DNA of 5,357 bases from Frankiales bacterium (GTDB lineage Bacteria > Actinomycetota > Actinomycetes > Mycobacteriales > SCTD01). Of the stretch, positions 1 to 5,180 are shown in pieces (the stretch's first letter is position 1; each line of letters begins with the position of its first letter). The translations under genes were made by a program, and so were the position numbers. The DNA is taken from assembly GCA_025465145.1 (NCBI GenBank), contig JAODNS010000128.1, positions 1-5,357 on the forward strand. Direction: 5' to 3'. Under the pieces are notes generated by a model. That model saw only the letters and a program-made list of their open reading frames with translations, searched no databases and was not told the DNA's origin.

Positions 1-615
1 GGCGCTCAGGGCCGCCGTGACCGGCGCGCCGAGCCGGTGCGGTAGCCCCCGTACGCCGGTCGCGACGTCGTCCTCGAGGTCGGGCAGCACGTTCGCCAGG
101 TGCGCGCCGACCCCGAGCAGCGCACCTGCGGCAGTGGCCCACCACGGCGCCCACGGGCTGCCGTCGAGGCCGAGCGTGATGATCGAGGGGATCAGGCCGA
201 AGGCGAGGGCGTACGGCACCCACGACAGCACGGTGCTCTTGAGCCGGGCGTTGTACGCCCACGCCGCGGCCACGGCCAGCAGGTGGGCCAGGCCGGCCCG
301 CACGCCCATCAGCAGCGACAGCGGCATGCAGGCGGCGACGGCGACCAGGGCGGCCGTGCGGAGCTGGTGCGGGGTCACCTCGCCGCGCTGGACGGGCTTG
401 TCCGGCCGCCCGGTGCGGCGGTCCCGGTCGGCGTCGATCCAGTCGTTGCTCCAGCCGACGGACAGCTGCCCGGACAGGAAGGCGGCGGCCACGACCACGG
501 CTCCCGCGCCGCGTCCGGCGGACACCGCCAGCGCGGTCACGACGGCCGTGACGGCCGCCGTGGGCTCCGGGTGGCAGGCGTCGACCAGCGCGCGGGCTCT
601 CACGTCCCGCAGCAT
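1..615 (-). CDS. UbiA-family prenyltransferase (partial, C-terminus beyond left edge)
   Basis: Membrane aromatic or polyprenyl transferase of the UbiA superfamily, which moves a prenyl group from a prenyl diphosphate to an acceptor. The visible 205 residues contain the first Asp-rich motif N57-D58-W-I-D61-A-D-R-D65 followed by GRPDKP (69-74), and the second motif D179-L-E-D-D183 followed by LPHRLG (191-196). These two Mg2+/diphosphate-binding motifs define the family. Hydrophobic segments at about 20-50, 87-119 and 130-175 fit transmembrane helices. The C-terminal part, usually about 80-100 more residues, is missing because the window ends. I chose the ATG at 615-613; an in-frame stop lies upstream at 633-631. 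A GTG at 603-601 is a real alternative, because the G-run at 620-616 touches the ATG but would be a plausible ribosome site for the GTG. The first motif does not look like MenA, and I cannot assign an acceptor. It is divergent from carD. Confidence 0.88.
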   Translation of the reverse strand, partial: MLRDVRARALVDACHPEPTAAVTAVVTALAVSAGRGAGAVVVAAAFLSGQLSVGWSNDWIDADRDRRTGRPDKPVQRGEVTPHQLRTAALVAVAACMPLSLLMGVRAGLAHLLAVAAAWAYNARLKSTVLSWVPYALAFGLIPSIITLGLDGSPWAPWWATAAGALLGVGAHLANVLPDLEDDVATGVRGLPHRLGAPVTAALSA

Positions 616-670
616 CCCCCACGGCTTCTGTCAAGGGCCGTACTAGGCCTCTGACCTGCGGCGATGCGCC

Positions 671-698
671 TTCGGCCGCCGTTACAGCGTGTTATCCT
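671..698 (+). promoter_or_regulatory. candidate carD promoter
   Basis: TATCCT at 693-698 resembles an actinobacterial housekeeping -10 element. A weak -35-like TTCGGC lies at 671-676, with a 16-base spacer. Transcription would start near 704-706, giving a short leader that includes the ribosome site. The -35 match is poor, so the call rests mainly on the -10 and on the position just upstream of carD. Confidence 0.35.
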
Positions 699-708
699 GG
701 GGATCAGC

Positions 709-716
709 GGAAGGGG
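709..716 (+). promoter_or_regulatory. carD ribosome binding site
   Basis: GGAAGGGG ends 10 bases before the ATG at 727. It supports that start over an in-frame ATG at 664, which would add 21 residues not expected in the family and would place the promoter-like sequence inside the gene. Confidence 0.7.
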
Positions 717-726
717 TTCTACACAC

Positions 727-1209
727 ATGACGTTCGCAGTTGGCGAGACCGTCGTCTACCCGCATCACGGGGCAGCGCTCATCGAGGCCATCGAGACCCG
801 GACCATCAAGGGCGAGGACAAGATCTACCTCGTGCTGAAGGTCGCGCAGGGCGACCTGACCGTACGAGTTCCCGCCGACAACGCCGAGATCGTGGGCGTC
901 CGCGACGTCGTCGGCCAGGCCGGCCTCGACAAGGTGTTCGAGGTCCTGCGGGCCCCGGCCGTTGAGGAGCCGACCAACTGGTCGCGCCGCTACAAGGCCA
1001 ACCTCGAGAAGCTCGCCTCCGGCGACATCAACAAGGTCGGCGAGGTCGTCCGCGACCTCTGGCGCCGGGACCGCGAGCGCGGCCTGTCCGCCGGCGAGAA
1101 GCGGATGCTGTCGAAGGCGCTCCAGATCCTCGTCAGCGAGCTCGCGCTCGCCGAGGGCACCATCGAGGACAAGGCCGAGGCCATCCTCGACGAGGTCCTC
1201 GCCTCCTAG
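727..1209 (+). CDS. carD: CarD-family RNA polymerase-binding transcription factor
   Basis: Global transcription regulator that binds the RNA polymerase beta subunit and stabilises the open promoter complex, notably at rRNA promoters in mycobacteria. The protein has 160 residues, against about 162 for the M. tuberculosis protein. It begins with the family signature VGETVVYPHHGAA and is nearly collinear with the mycobacterial protein throughout. The N-terminal RNA polymerase-interacting (Tudor-like) domain spans about 1-53 and retains R25 and R47. The helical C-terminal DNA-binding domain spans about 60-160 and retains W85, which wedges into the upstream edge of the bubble, and K90. The ATG at 727 has a good ribosome site. 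The stop is TAG at 1207-1209. It is divergent from the UbiA gene and 54 bases upstream of the PIN-TRAM gene, possibly co-transcribed with it. Identification is firm. Confidence 0.97.
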   Translation: MTFAVGETVVYPHHGAALIEAIETRTIKGEDKIYLVLKVAQGDLTVRVPADNAEIVGVRDVVGQAGLDKVFEVLRAPAVEEPTNWSRRYKANLEKLASGDINKVGEVVRDLWRRDRERGLSAGEKRMLSKALQILVSELALAEGTIEDKAEAILDEVLAS

Positions 1210-1263
1210 TCCTGTCGGGGGATTTCCCTCACGATCGACCGGCTCCCTGCCGAGACAGACAGG

Positions 1264-2448
1264 GTGACCGAGCTGCAGCACTCCCGCCCGTCCCGGACGC
1301 CGCGCGCGCCCGTGGCGCTGCTCGAGGTGCTCCGCCTGCTCGTCGTCGTGTTCTTCGCCGGCGCCGGGTACTCGCTCGGCTCCGGCATCGGCCCCACCAA
1401 GCCCGTCCTCGGTGCCCTCAACGGCACCGCCGTGGGCGTCGTCCTCGGCTCCGGGATGGGCTACGTCCTCGGCGGCGTGCTCGGCCGGCGTACGGCCCGG
1501 ACGGCGGAGGACACCCGGGTACGGCTGCGCGCCGTGTCCGCGGACACCCTCGTCGCGGGCGCGCTGGGCCTGGTCGTCGGCGTGCTGGTGGGCGCCGGCG
1601 TCGCGTGGCCGGTCTTCTTCCTGCCGCAGGCGTACCTCGCCTTCCCGCTGTTCGGGTTCGTCGTCGTCGTGCTCGGCTACTTCGGGTTCGTCGTGGGCGC
1701 GTCGAAGCGGGACGGAGTCCTCGCGCTGTTCGGAGACCGCGCCGGCGTCGGCCCGCGACCCGTCCCCGCTGCTGCGCTGCCGCGCGTCCTGGACTCATCC
1801 GTGGCGGTCGACGGCCGCGTCGTGGACGTCGTCCGCGCCGGCTTCCTGCACGGCCAGCTGCTCGTGCCCACCCCCGTCCTCGCCGAGCTGCAAGGGCTCG
1901 CCGACGCCGGTGACGACCTGCGCCGCTCCCGTGGCCGCCGCGGGCTCGAGGTCCTCGAGACGCTCCAGCGCGAGCCCGGCGTGGACGTCGAGGCGCTCGA
2001 CCTGGACGTGCCCGGCGTCGCCGAGGTGGACGCCAAGCTCGTCCGGATCTGCCTCGACCGCGGCGCCGCGCTGCTCACGCTCGACACCAACCTCGCCAAG
2101 GCCGCCCAGCTGGCCGGCGTCCAGGTGCTCAACCTGCACGCGCTGGCCCTCGCGCTGCGCCCGCCGGTCGCCGCGGGGGACGACGTGCCGGTGCTGCTGC
2201 TCAAGGCGGGCAAGGAGCCAGGGCAGTCCGTCGGGTACCTCGACGACGGGTCGATGGTCGTGGTCGAGCGCTCCCGCGAGCGGATCGGCGCCGAGGTACC
2301 CGTCCGCGTCACCTCCGTGCTCACCACCGCGAACGGGCGGCTCGTGTTCGGTCGGCCGGCGGACGAGGCCGGCGCGCCGGCCGTGCCGCTGCGCTCGCGC
2401 CGGCCCTCCCCGGCCACGGTCGCCGCCCAGGTCCGCCGCGCCGACTGA
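1264..2448 (+). CDS. membrane-anchored PIN-TRAM domain protein (YacL-type putative nuclease)
   Basis: Probable integral membrane protein with a cytoplasmic nuclease-like domain, 394 residues, close to the roughly 365 of Bacillus YacL. About four hydrophobic, glycine-rich segments lie at about 19-38, 47-73, 95-117 and 121-145. A PIN domain follows at about 173-292 and carries the expected acidic metal-binding residues: D177 in LDSSVAVDGR, E208 in VLAELQ, D256 and D274 in LTLDTN. A TRAM-like RNA-binding beta domain spans about 308-364, and a basic disordered tail ends the protein. PIN domains are usually Mg2+-dependent ribonucleases, but the substrate of this subfamily is not settled. The GTG at 1264 is the only start codon between carD's stop and the first membrane helix, apart from an internal GTG at 1312. 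Its ribosome site is weak. The position directly before ispD-ispF-cysS-rlmB matches Bacillus yacL. Confidence 0.9.
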   Translation: MTELQHSRPSRTPRAPVALLEVLRLLVVVFFAGAGYSLGSGIGPTKPVLGALNGTAVGVVLGSGMGYVLGGVLGRRTARTAEDTRVRLRAVSADTLVAGALGLVVGVLVGAGVAWPVFFLPQAYLAFPLFGFVVVVLGYFGFVVGASKRDGVLALFGDRAGVGPRPVPAAALPRVLDSSVAVDGRVVDVVRAGFLHGQLLVPTPVLAELQGLADAGDDLRRSRGRRGLEVLETLQREPGVDVEALDLDVPGVAEVDAKLVRICLDRGAALLTLDTNLAKAAQLAGVQVLNLHALALALRPPVAAGDDVPVLLLKAGKEPGQSVGYLDDGSMVVVERSRERIGAEVPVRVTSVLTTANGRLVFGRPADEAGAPAVPLRSRRPSPATVAAQVRRAD

Positions 2449-2457
2449 CGGCCCGAC

Positions 2458-2516
2458 GTCCACCGGCGGCTCCGAGCCGCTCAGCTGCCCGCAGCCGCAG
2501 CCGTCCCACGGTGGAC
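2458..2516. repeat. nested inverted repeat A
   Basis: GTCCACCG at 2458-2465 is the exact reverse complement of CGGTGGAC at 2509-2516. Directly inside the left arm is a second perfect hairpin, GCGGCT (2466-2471) with AGCCGC (2475-2480) and a 3-base loop. A third small stem, GCTG (2484-2487) with CAGC (2492-2495), follows. It begins 9 bases after the PIN-TRAM stop codon. It shares the arm core TCCACC/GGTGGA with repeat B. Confidence 0.6.
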
Positions 2517-2544
2517 CGGGGCCGGTGCGCTGCCCCGGCCCCGG
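2516..2544. terminator. strong GC hairpin, possible terminator without T-tract
   Basis: CCGGGGCCGG at 2516-2525 pairs perfectly with CCGGCCCCGG at 2535-2544 across a 9-base loop. The stem is 9 bp if its outermost bases are used by the flanking repeats instead. Such GC-only hairpins without a U-tail have been proposed as terminators in actinobacteria. No T-run follows, so it may equally be part of a larger folded RNA. Confidence 0.4.
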
Positions 2545-2604
2545 AACATCCACCCCGGGTGCGTCGCGCTGCACCCGGCCGCGGCACGCCGGGGGTGGAT
2601 GTTC
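2544..2604. repeat. nested inverted repeat B (13-bp perfect arms)
   Basis: GAACATCCACCCC at 2544-2556 is the exact reverse complement of GGGGTGGATGTTC at 2592-2604. The interior folds as two more hairpins: GGGTGC (2557-2562) with GCACCC (2571-2576) across an 8-base loop, then GGC (2577-2579) with GCC (2588-2590). Only G2591 and the loops stay unpaired, giving a compact three-way junction. The arms contain A and T bases, so the match is not a simple product of GC richness. The right arm includes a GTG at 2595 in frame with ispD. Confidence 0.7.
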
Positions 2605-2642
2605 TGAGCTCCGTGCCGCGGGCCACGTGGTCGGATGGCCGG

Positions 2643-3311
2643 GTGACCGTCGCCGCGCTCGTGCCCGCCGCCGGCAGCGGCGTGCGGATGGCCGCGGGCG
2701 CCCCGAAGGCGCTGCTGCTGCTCGTCGGTGAGCCGCTGCTGGTCCACGCCGTGCGCGCCCTGCGCGCCGTCCCGCGCGTCACCCAGATCGTCGTCGCCGT
2801 TCCGCCCGGCCGCGAATTCGAGACCGAGGAGCTGCTCCGCCCGTACGACGTCCAGGTCGTCCCGGGCGGGGCCGAGCGCAGCGACTCGGTCCGCGCCGCG
2901 CTCGCCGCGGTCCACGACGACGTGGACCTGGTCCTCGTCCACGACGCCGCCCGCGCCCTTGCCCCGGCTGCCGTCGCGGACCGGGTGATCGACGCGCTCG
3001 AGCTGGGCGCGGACGCCGTGGTCCCCGTGCTGCCGGTCGCCGACACCGTCAAGCGCGTGCACCAGGACGAGGTGACGGAGACCCTCGACCGCGCCGACCT
3101 GCGCGCCGTGCAGACACCGCAGGGCTTCCGCCGCGAGGTGCTGGAGCAGGCGCACGCACAGGGCCGGGACGCCACGGACGACGCCGGCCTGGTGGAGCTG
3201 CTCGGCCGTACCGTGCGCACGGTCCCCGGCGCGGAGGAGGCGTTCAAGGTGACCCGGCCGTTCGACCTGCGCGTCGCCGAGGCGGTGCTGAGTGAGGGAC
3301 AGCGTGGCTGA
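2643..3311 (+). CDS. ispD: 2-C-methyl-D-erythritol 4-phosphate cytidylyltransferase
   Basis: Third enzyme of the MEP isoprenoid pathway; it joins MEP and CTP to form 4-diphosphocytidyl-2-C-methyl-D-erythritol and pyrophosphate in the cytoplasm. The 222 residues are the normal bacterial length. The nucleotide-binding loop PAAGSGVR (8-15) carries the conserved R15, followed by K22. Further family motifs are RSDSV (79-83), VHDAAR (99-104), VQTPQGF (156-162), TDD (178-180) and K202 in FKVTRPFDL. I chose the GTG at 2643 because it places the beta strand and glycine loop at the N-terminus as in other IspD proteins. A weak GGA lies 7 bases upstream. In-frame GTGs at 2595 and 2613 are possible and would add 16 and 10 residues. 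The end overlaps ispF by 8 bases, which suggests coupled translation. Confidence 0.96.
   Translation: MTVAALVPAAGSGVRMAAGAPKALLLLVGEPLLVHAVRALRAVPRVTQIVVAVPPGREFETEELLRPYDVQVVPGGAERSDSVRAALAAVHDDVDLVLVHDAARALAPAAVADRVIDALELGADAVVPVLPVADTVKRVHQDEVTETLDRADLRAVQTPQGFRREVLEQAHAQGRDATDDAGLVELLGRTVRTVPGAEEAFKVTRPFDLRVAEAVLSEGQRG
3294..3299 (+). promoter_or_regulatory. ispF ribosome binding site inside the ispD end
   Basis: GAGGGA lies 4 bases before the GTG at 3304, within the last codons of ispD. It favours this start over an in-frame GTG at 3292, which lacks such a site and would add 4 residues. Confidence 0.6.
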
Positions 3312-3783
3312 CCTCAGGAGCGGCATCGGCGTCGACGTGCACCCGTACGAGAGCGGGCGCGCGTGCTGGGTCGCGGGCGTCCGCTGGGACGGCGACGGGC
3401 TCGCCGGCCACTCCGACGGCGACGTCGCGGCGCACGCGGCTTGCGACGCCCTGCTGTCCGCGGCCGGCCTCGGCGACCTCGGCAGCAACTACGGGACGGC
3501 CGAGCCGGAGTGGGCCGGAGCGTCCGGCGCCACGCTCCTGCAGGAGACCGCGCGACGGGTACGGGCGCAGGGCTGGCAGATCGGCAACGTGGCCGTCCAG
3601 ATCATCGGCAACACGCCCAAGATCGGCCCCCGGCGGGCCGAGGCGGAGGCGGCGATGAGCACAGCGGTCAACGCCCCGGTGAGCGTCGCGGCCACCACCA
3701 CCGACGGACTCGGCCTGACCGGCCGCGGCGAGGGCCTCGCCGCGATGGCCACCGCGTTGATCACCCGTACCGTGGAGGCGTGA
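3304..3783 (+). CDS. ispF: 2-C-methyl-D-erythritol 2,4-cyclodiphosphate synthase
   Basis: Fifth enzyme of the MEP pathway; it converts 4-diphosphocytidyl-methylerythritol 2-phosphate to the 2,4-cyclodiphosphate and CMP. It acts as a homotrimer with metal ions bound between subunits. The 159 residues equal the M. tuberculosis length. D11 and H13 in GVDVHPY and H44 are the expected metal ligands. GHSDGDV (35-41) and the C-terminal ATTTDGLGLTGRGEG signature (130-144) are intact. The loop after GDLG (57-60) reads NYGTAEPEW instead of the FPDTDP seen in many bacteria; mycobacterial IspF also diverges here. It overlaps ispD by 8 bases and cysS by 4. IspE, which acts between IspD and IspF, is not in this window. 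Confidence 0.97.
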   Translation: MADLRSGIGVDVHPYESGRACWVAGVRWDGDGLAGHSDGDVAAHAACDALLSAAGLGDLGSNYGTAEPEWAGASGATLLQETARRVRAQGWQIGNVAVQIIGNTPKIGPRRAEAEAAMSTAVNAPVSVAATTTDGLGLTGRGEGLAAMATALITRTVEA

Positions 3784-5180
3784 GCCTGCGCCTGTACGAC
3801 ACCCGCACCCGGACGGTCCGGCCGCTCGAGCCGGTGCGTTCCGGGCATGTCGGGGTCTACGTCTGCGGGCCGACCGTGCAGGCCGCGCCGCACGTCGGGC
3901 ACCTGCGCAGCGCCGTCGCGCTCGACGTCCTGCACCGCTGGCTGCTCACCCGAGGCGAGAGCGTCACGTTCGTCCGGAACGTCACCGACGTGGACGACAA
4001 GATCATCCATGACGCGGCGCACAACGACGAGCCGTGGTGGGCCCTGAGCAACCGCATGACCCGCGCGTTCGACGACGCCTACGACGCCGTCCAGGTCCTG
4101 CGCCCGACGATCGACCCGCGCGTCACCGGTCACCTGCCGCAGATCATCGCGCTGATCGAGCGCATCATCGAGCGCGGCCACGCCTACGCCAGCGGCGGCG
4201 ACGTCTACCTCGCCGTCCGCAGCGCCCCCGACTACGGCGTGCTCAGCAACCAGTCGCTCGACGCGCTGCAGGCCAGCGACAAGGCGGTGCCGCACGGGCA
4301 CACCGGCGAGAAGCGCGACCTGCTGGACTTCGCGCTCTGGAAGGGGGCCAAGGAGGGCGAGCCGTCCTGGCCGTCGCCGTGGGGACCCGGCCGGCCTGGC
4401 TGGCACATCGAGTGCTCGGCCATGGCGGTGGAGTACCTCGGCGAGGAGTTCGACGTGCACGCCGGCGGGCTCGACCTGGTCTTCCCGCACCACGAGAACG
4501 AGGTCGCGCAGTCCACCTGCGCCGGCCACCCGTTCGCGCGGCTGTGGCTGCACCACGGGCTCGTCAACGCCGGCGGAGGCGAGAAGATGAGCAAGAGCCT
4601 CGGCAACTCGATCACAGTCGCCGACGCGCTCACGACGACGCGCCCGCAGGTGCTCCGGTACGGCCTCGGCGCTGCGCACTACCGCTCCTCCATGGAGTGG
4701 TCCGCGCAGGTCGCCGCTGAGGCGGAGGCGGCGTACGGCCGGATCGAGACGTTCGTTCGCAACGCCAGCGAGGCGACCGCTGGCGTCGAGCCGGGCGAGC
4801 CGAAGGCGTCGTGGGACGAGTTCGCCGCGGCCCTGGACGACGACCTCGGCGTGCCGCAGGCGCTGGCCGTCGTGCACTCCGGCGTACGGGCCGGCAACGC
4901 CCTGCTCGCGGCCGGCGAGCTGCCCGCGCTGGCCGCGACCCTCGCGGTCGTACGGCGCATGCTGTCCGTCCTGGCGCTGGACCCGGTCGAGCAGTGGCCG
5001 GGCAGCACCCGCGAGCTGACGCCGGTCGTCGACGGGCTCGTCGCGCTGGCGGTCGAGGCCCGCGCGCAGGCGCGTACCCGCAAGGACTGGGCGCAGGCGG
5101 ACGCCATCCGGGACCGGCTCACGGCCGCCGGCATCGTGCTCGAGGACACCGCCGACGGTGTGCGTTGGAGGATCCAGTGA
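3780..5180 (+). CDS. cysS: cysteinyl-tRNA synthetase
   Basis: Class I aminoacyl-tRNA synthetase that activates cysteine with ATP and charges tRNA-Cys. The 466 residues fit the family. The HIGH-type motif is PHVGH (37-41) and the second ATP motif is KMSKS (269-273). The zinc site that selects the cysteine thiol is complete: C29 in YVCGPTVQ, C212 in HIECSAM, and H237 and E241 in FPHHENE. Conserved NVTDVDDKI (67-75) and DVHAGGLDL (225-233) are present. A helical anticodon-binding region follows, with the typical RKDWAQADAIRDRL (434-447) near the end. It begins with VCGPTVQ-type features and lacks an inserted C-terminal domain, so it is the tRNA ligase rather than the mycothiol ligase MshC, which is a related paralogue in actinobacteria. 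The GTG start at 3780 shares GTGA with the ispF stop. GGAGG at 3774-3778 is only 1 base from the start, so translation probably relies on coupling. Confidence 0.96.
   Translation: MSLRLYDTRTRTVRPLEPVRSGHVGVYVCGPTVQAAPHVGHLRSAVALDVLHRWLLTRGESVTFVRNVTDVDDKIIHDAAHNDEPWWALSNRMTRAFDDAYDAVQVLRPTIDPRVTGHLPQIIALIERIIERGHAYASGGDVYLAVRSAPDYGVLSNQSLDALQASDKAVPHGHTGEKRDLLDFALWKGAKEGEPSWPSPWGPGRPGWHIECSAMAVEYLGEEFDVHAGGLDLVFPHHENEVAQSTCAGHPFARLWLHHGLVNAGGGEKMSKSLGNSITVADALTTTRPQVLRYGLGAAHYRSSMEWSAQVAAEAEAAYGRIETFVRNASEATAGVEPGEPKASWDEFAAALDDDLGVPQALAVVHSGVRAGNALLAAGELPALAATLAVVRRMLSVLALDPVEQWPGSTRELTPVVDGLVALAVEARAQARTRKDWAQADAIRDRLTAAGIVLEDTADGVRWRIQ
5167..5172 (+). promoter_or_regulatory. rlmB-like gene ribosome binding site
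   Basis: GGAGGA within the last codons of cysS lies 4 bases before the GTG at 5177. It is the strongest ribosome site in the window and supports the GTGA overlap start. Confidence 0.65.

Larger units (their letters stand above)
616..726. other. divergent intergenic region between the UbiA gene and carD
   Basis: A 111-base region between two divergently transcribed genes, so it should carry promoters for both. It is more AT-containing than the flanking genes around 681-720. For carD, a -10-like site and a clear Shine-Dalgarno are visible. For the UbiA gene I see no convincing promoter; a TAGTAC at 645-640 on the minus strand is a weak -10 candidate. A short imperfect inverted repeat with half-sites ACA and TGT (core 684-692) overlaps the start of the proposed carD -10 and could be an operator, but it is short enough to be chance. 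Confidence 0.6.
2449..2642 (+). other. structured intergenic region between the PIN-TRAM gene and ispD
   Basis: A 194-base gap without a supported gene, in an otherwise tightly packed series. Positions 2458-2604 are filled by three inverted-repeat structures that abut with no unpaired bases between them (2458-2516, 2517-2543, 2544-2604). None is followed by a T-run. Positions 2605-2642 hold no obvious structure and lead to the ispD start. An open frame continues upstream from ispD through this region to a GTG at 2511, but its residues are low-complexity Arg/Pro/Ala and unlike IspD N-termini. The region could be a leader or attenuator for the ispD operon, a terminator cluster for the carD transcript, or repeat DNA. 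Confidence 0.75.

Noticed and set aside
629..634. Perfect TTGACA on the minus strand upstream of the UbiA gene as a -35 box
   Set aside because: At 16-18 bases downstream there is only GC-rich coding sequence with no -10, and a start of transcription there would fall inside the gene.
664..729. Upstream in-frame ATG at 664 as the carD start
   Set aside because: CarD proteins begin a few residues before VGETVVYP, and the good ribosome site and promoter-like sequence lie between 664 and 727.
1211..1263. CCTGTC (1211-1216) and GACAGG (1258-1263) as a terminator after carD
   Set aside because: The 6-bp stem would enclose 41 bases and has no T-run, so it is not a convincing terminator.
1207..1266. 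No stop codon between carD's TAG and the in-frame GTG of the PIN-TRAM gene, suggesting a readthrough fusion
   Set aside because: An 18-codon open stretch in GC-rich DNA is expected by chance, and both proteins have complete normal ends.
682..1281. Open frame of 199 codons on the minus strand opposite carD
   Set aside because: carD is conserved along its full length on the plus strand, and this frame has no family features.
2508..2520. GGTGGACC resembling the T-box sequence GGTGGNACC ahead of an operon containing cysS
   Set aside because: One base is missing from the core, the site is sequestered in the 8-bp stem of repeat A, I see no convincing stem I with a Cys specifier loop, and ispD rather than cysS is the first gene.
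1412..2731. Open frame of 439 codons on the plus strand overlapping the PIN-TRAM gene and the gap
   Set aside because: It is very rich in Ser, Arg, Pro and Cys, typical of an off-frame reading, whereas the other frame encodes a clear membrane PIN-TRAM protein.
2481..3488. Open frame of 335 codons on the minus strand opposite ispD
   Set aside because: It mirrors the codons of ispD, crosses the structured gap, and has low-complexity composition with no recognisable motif.
3489..4877. Long open frame (462 codons) on the minus strand opposite ispF and cysS
   Set aside because: It is antisense to two firmly identified enzymes and has the Arg/Val/Ala/Asp-rich composition expected of a shadow frame in high-GC DNA. 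No domain is recognisable.
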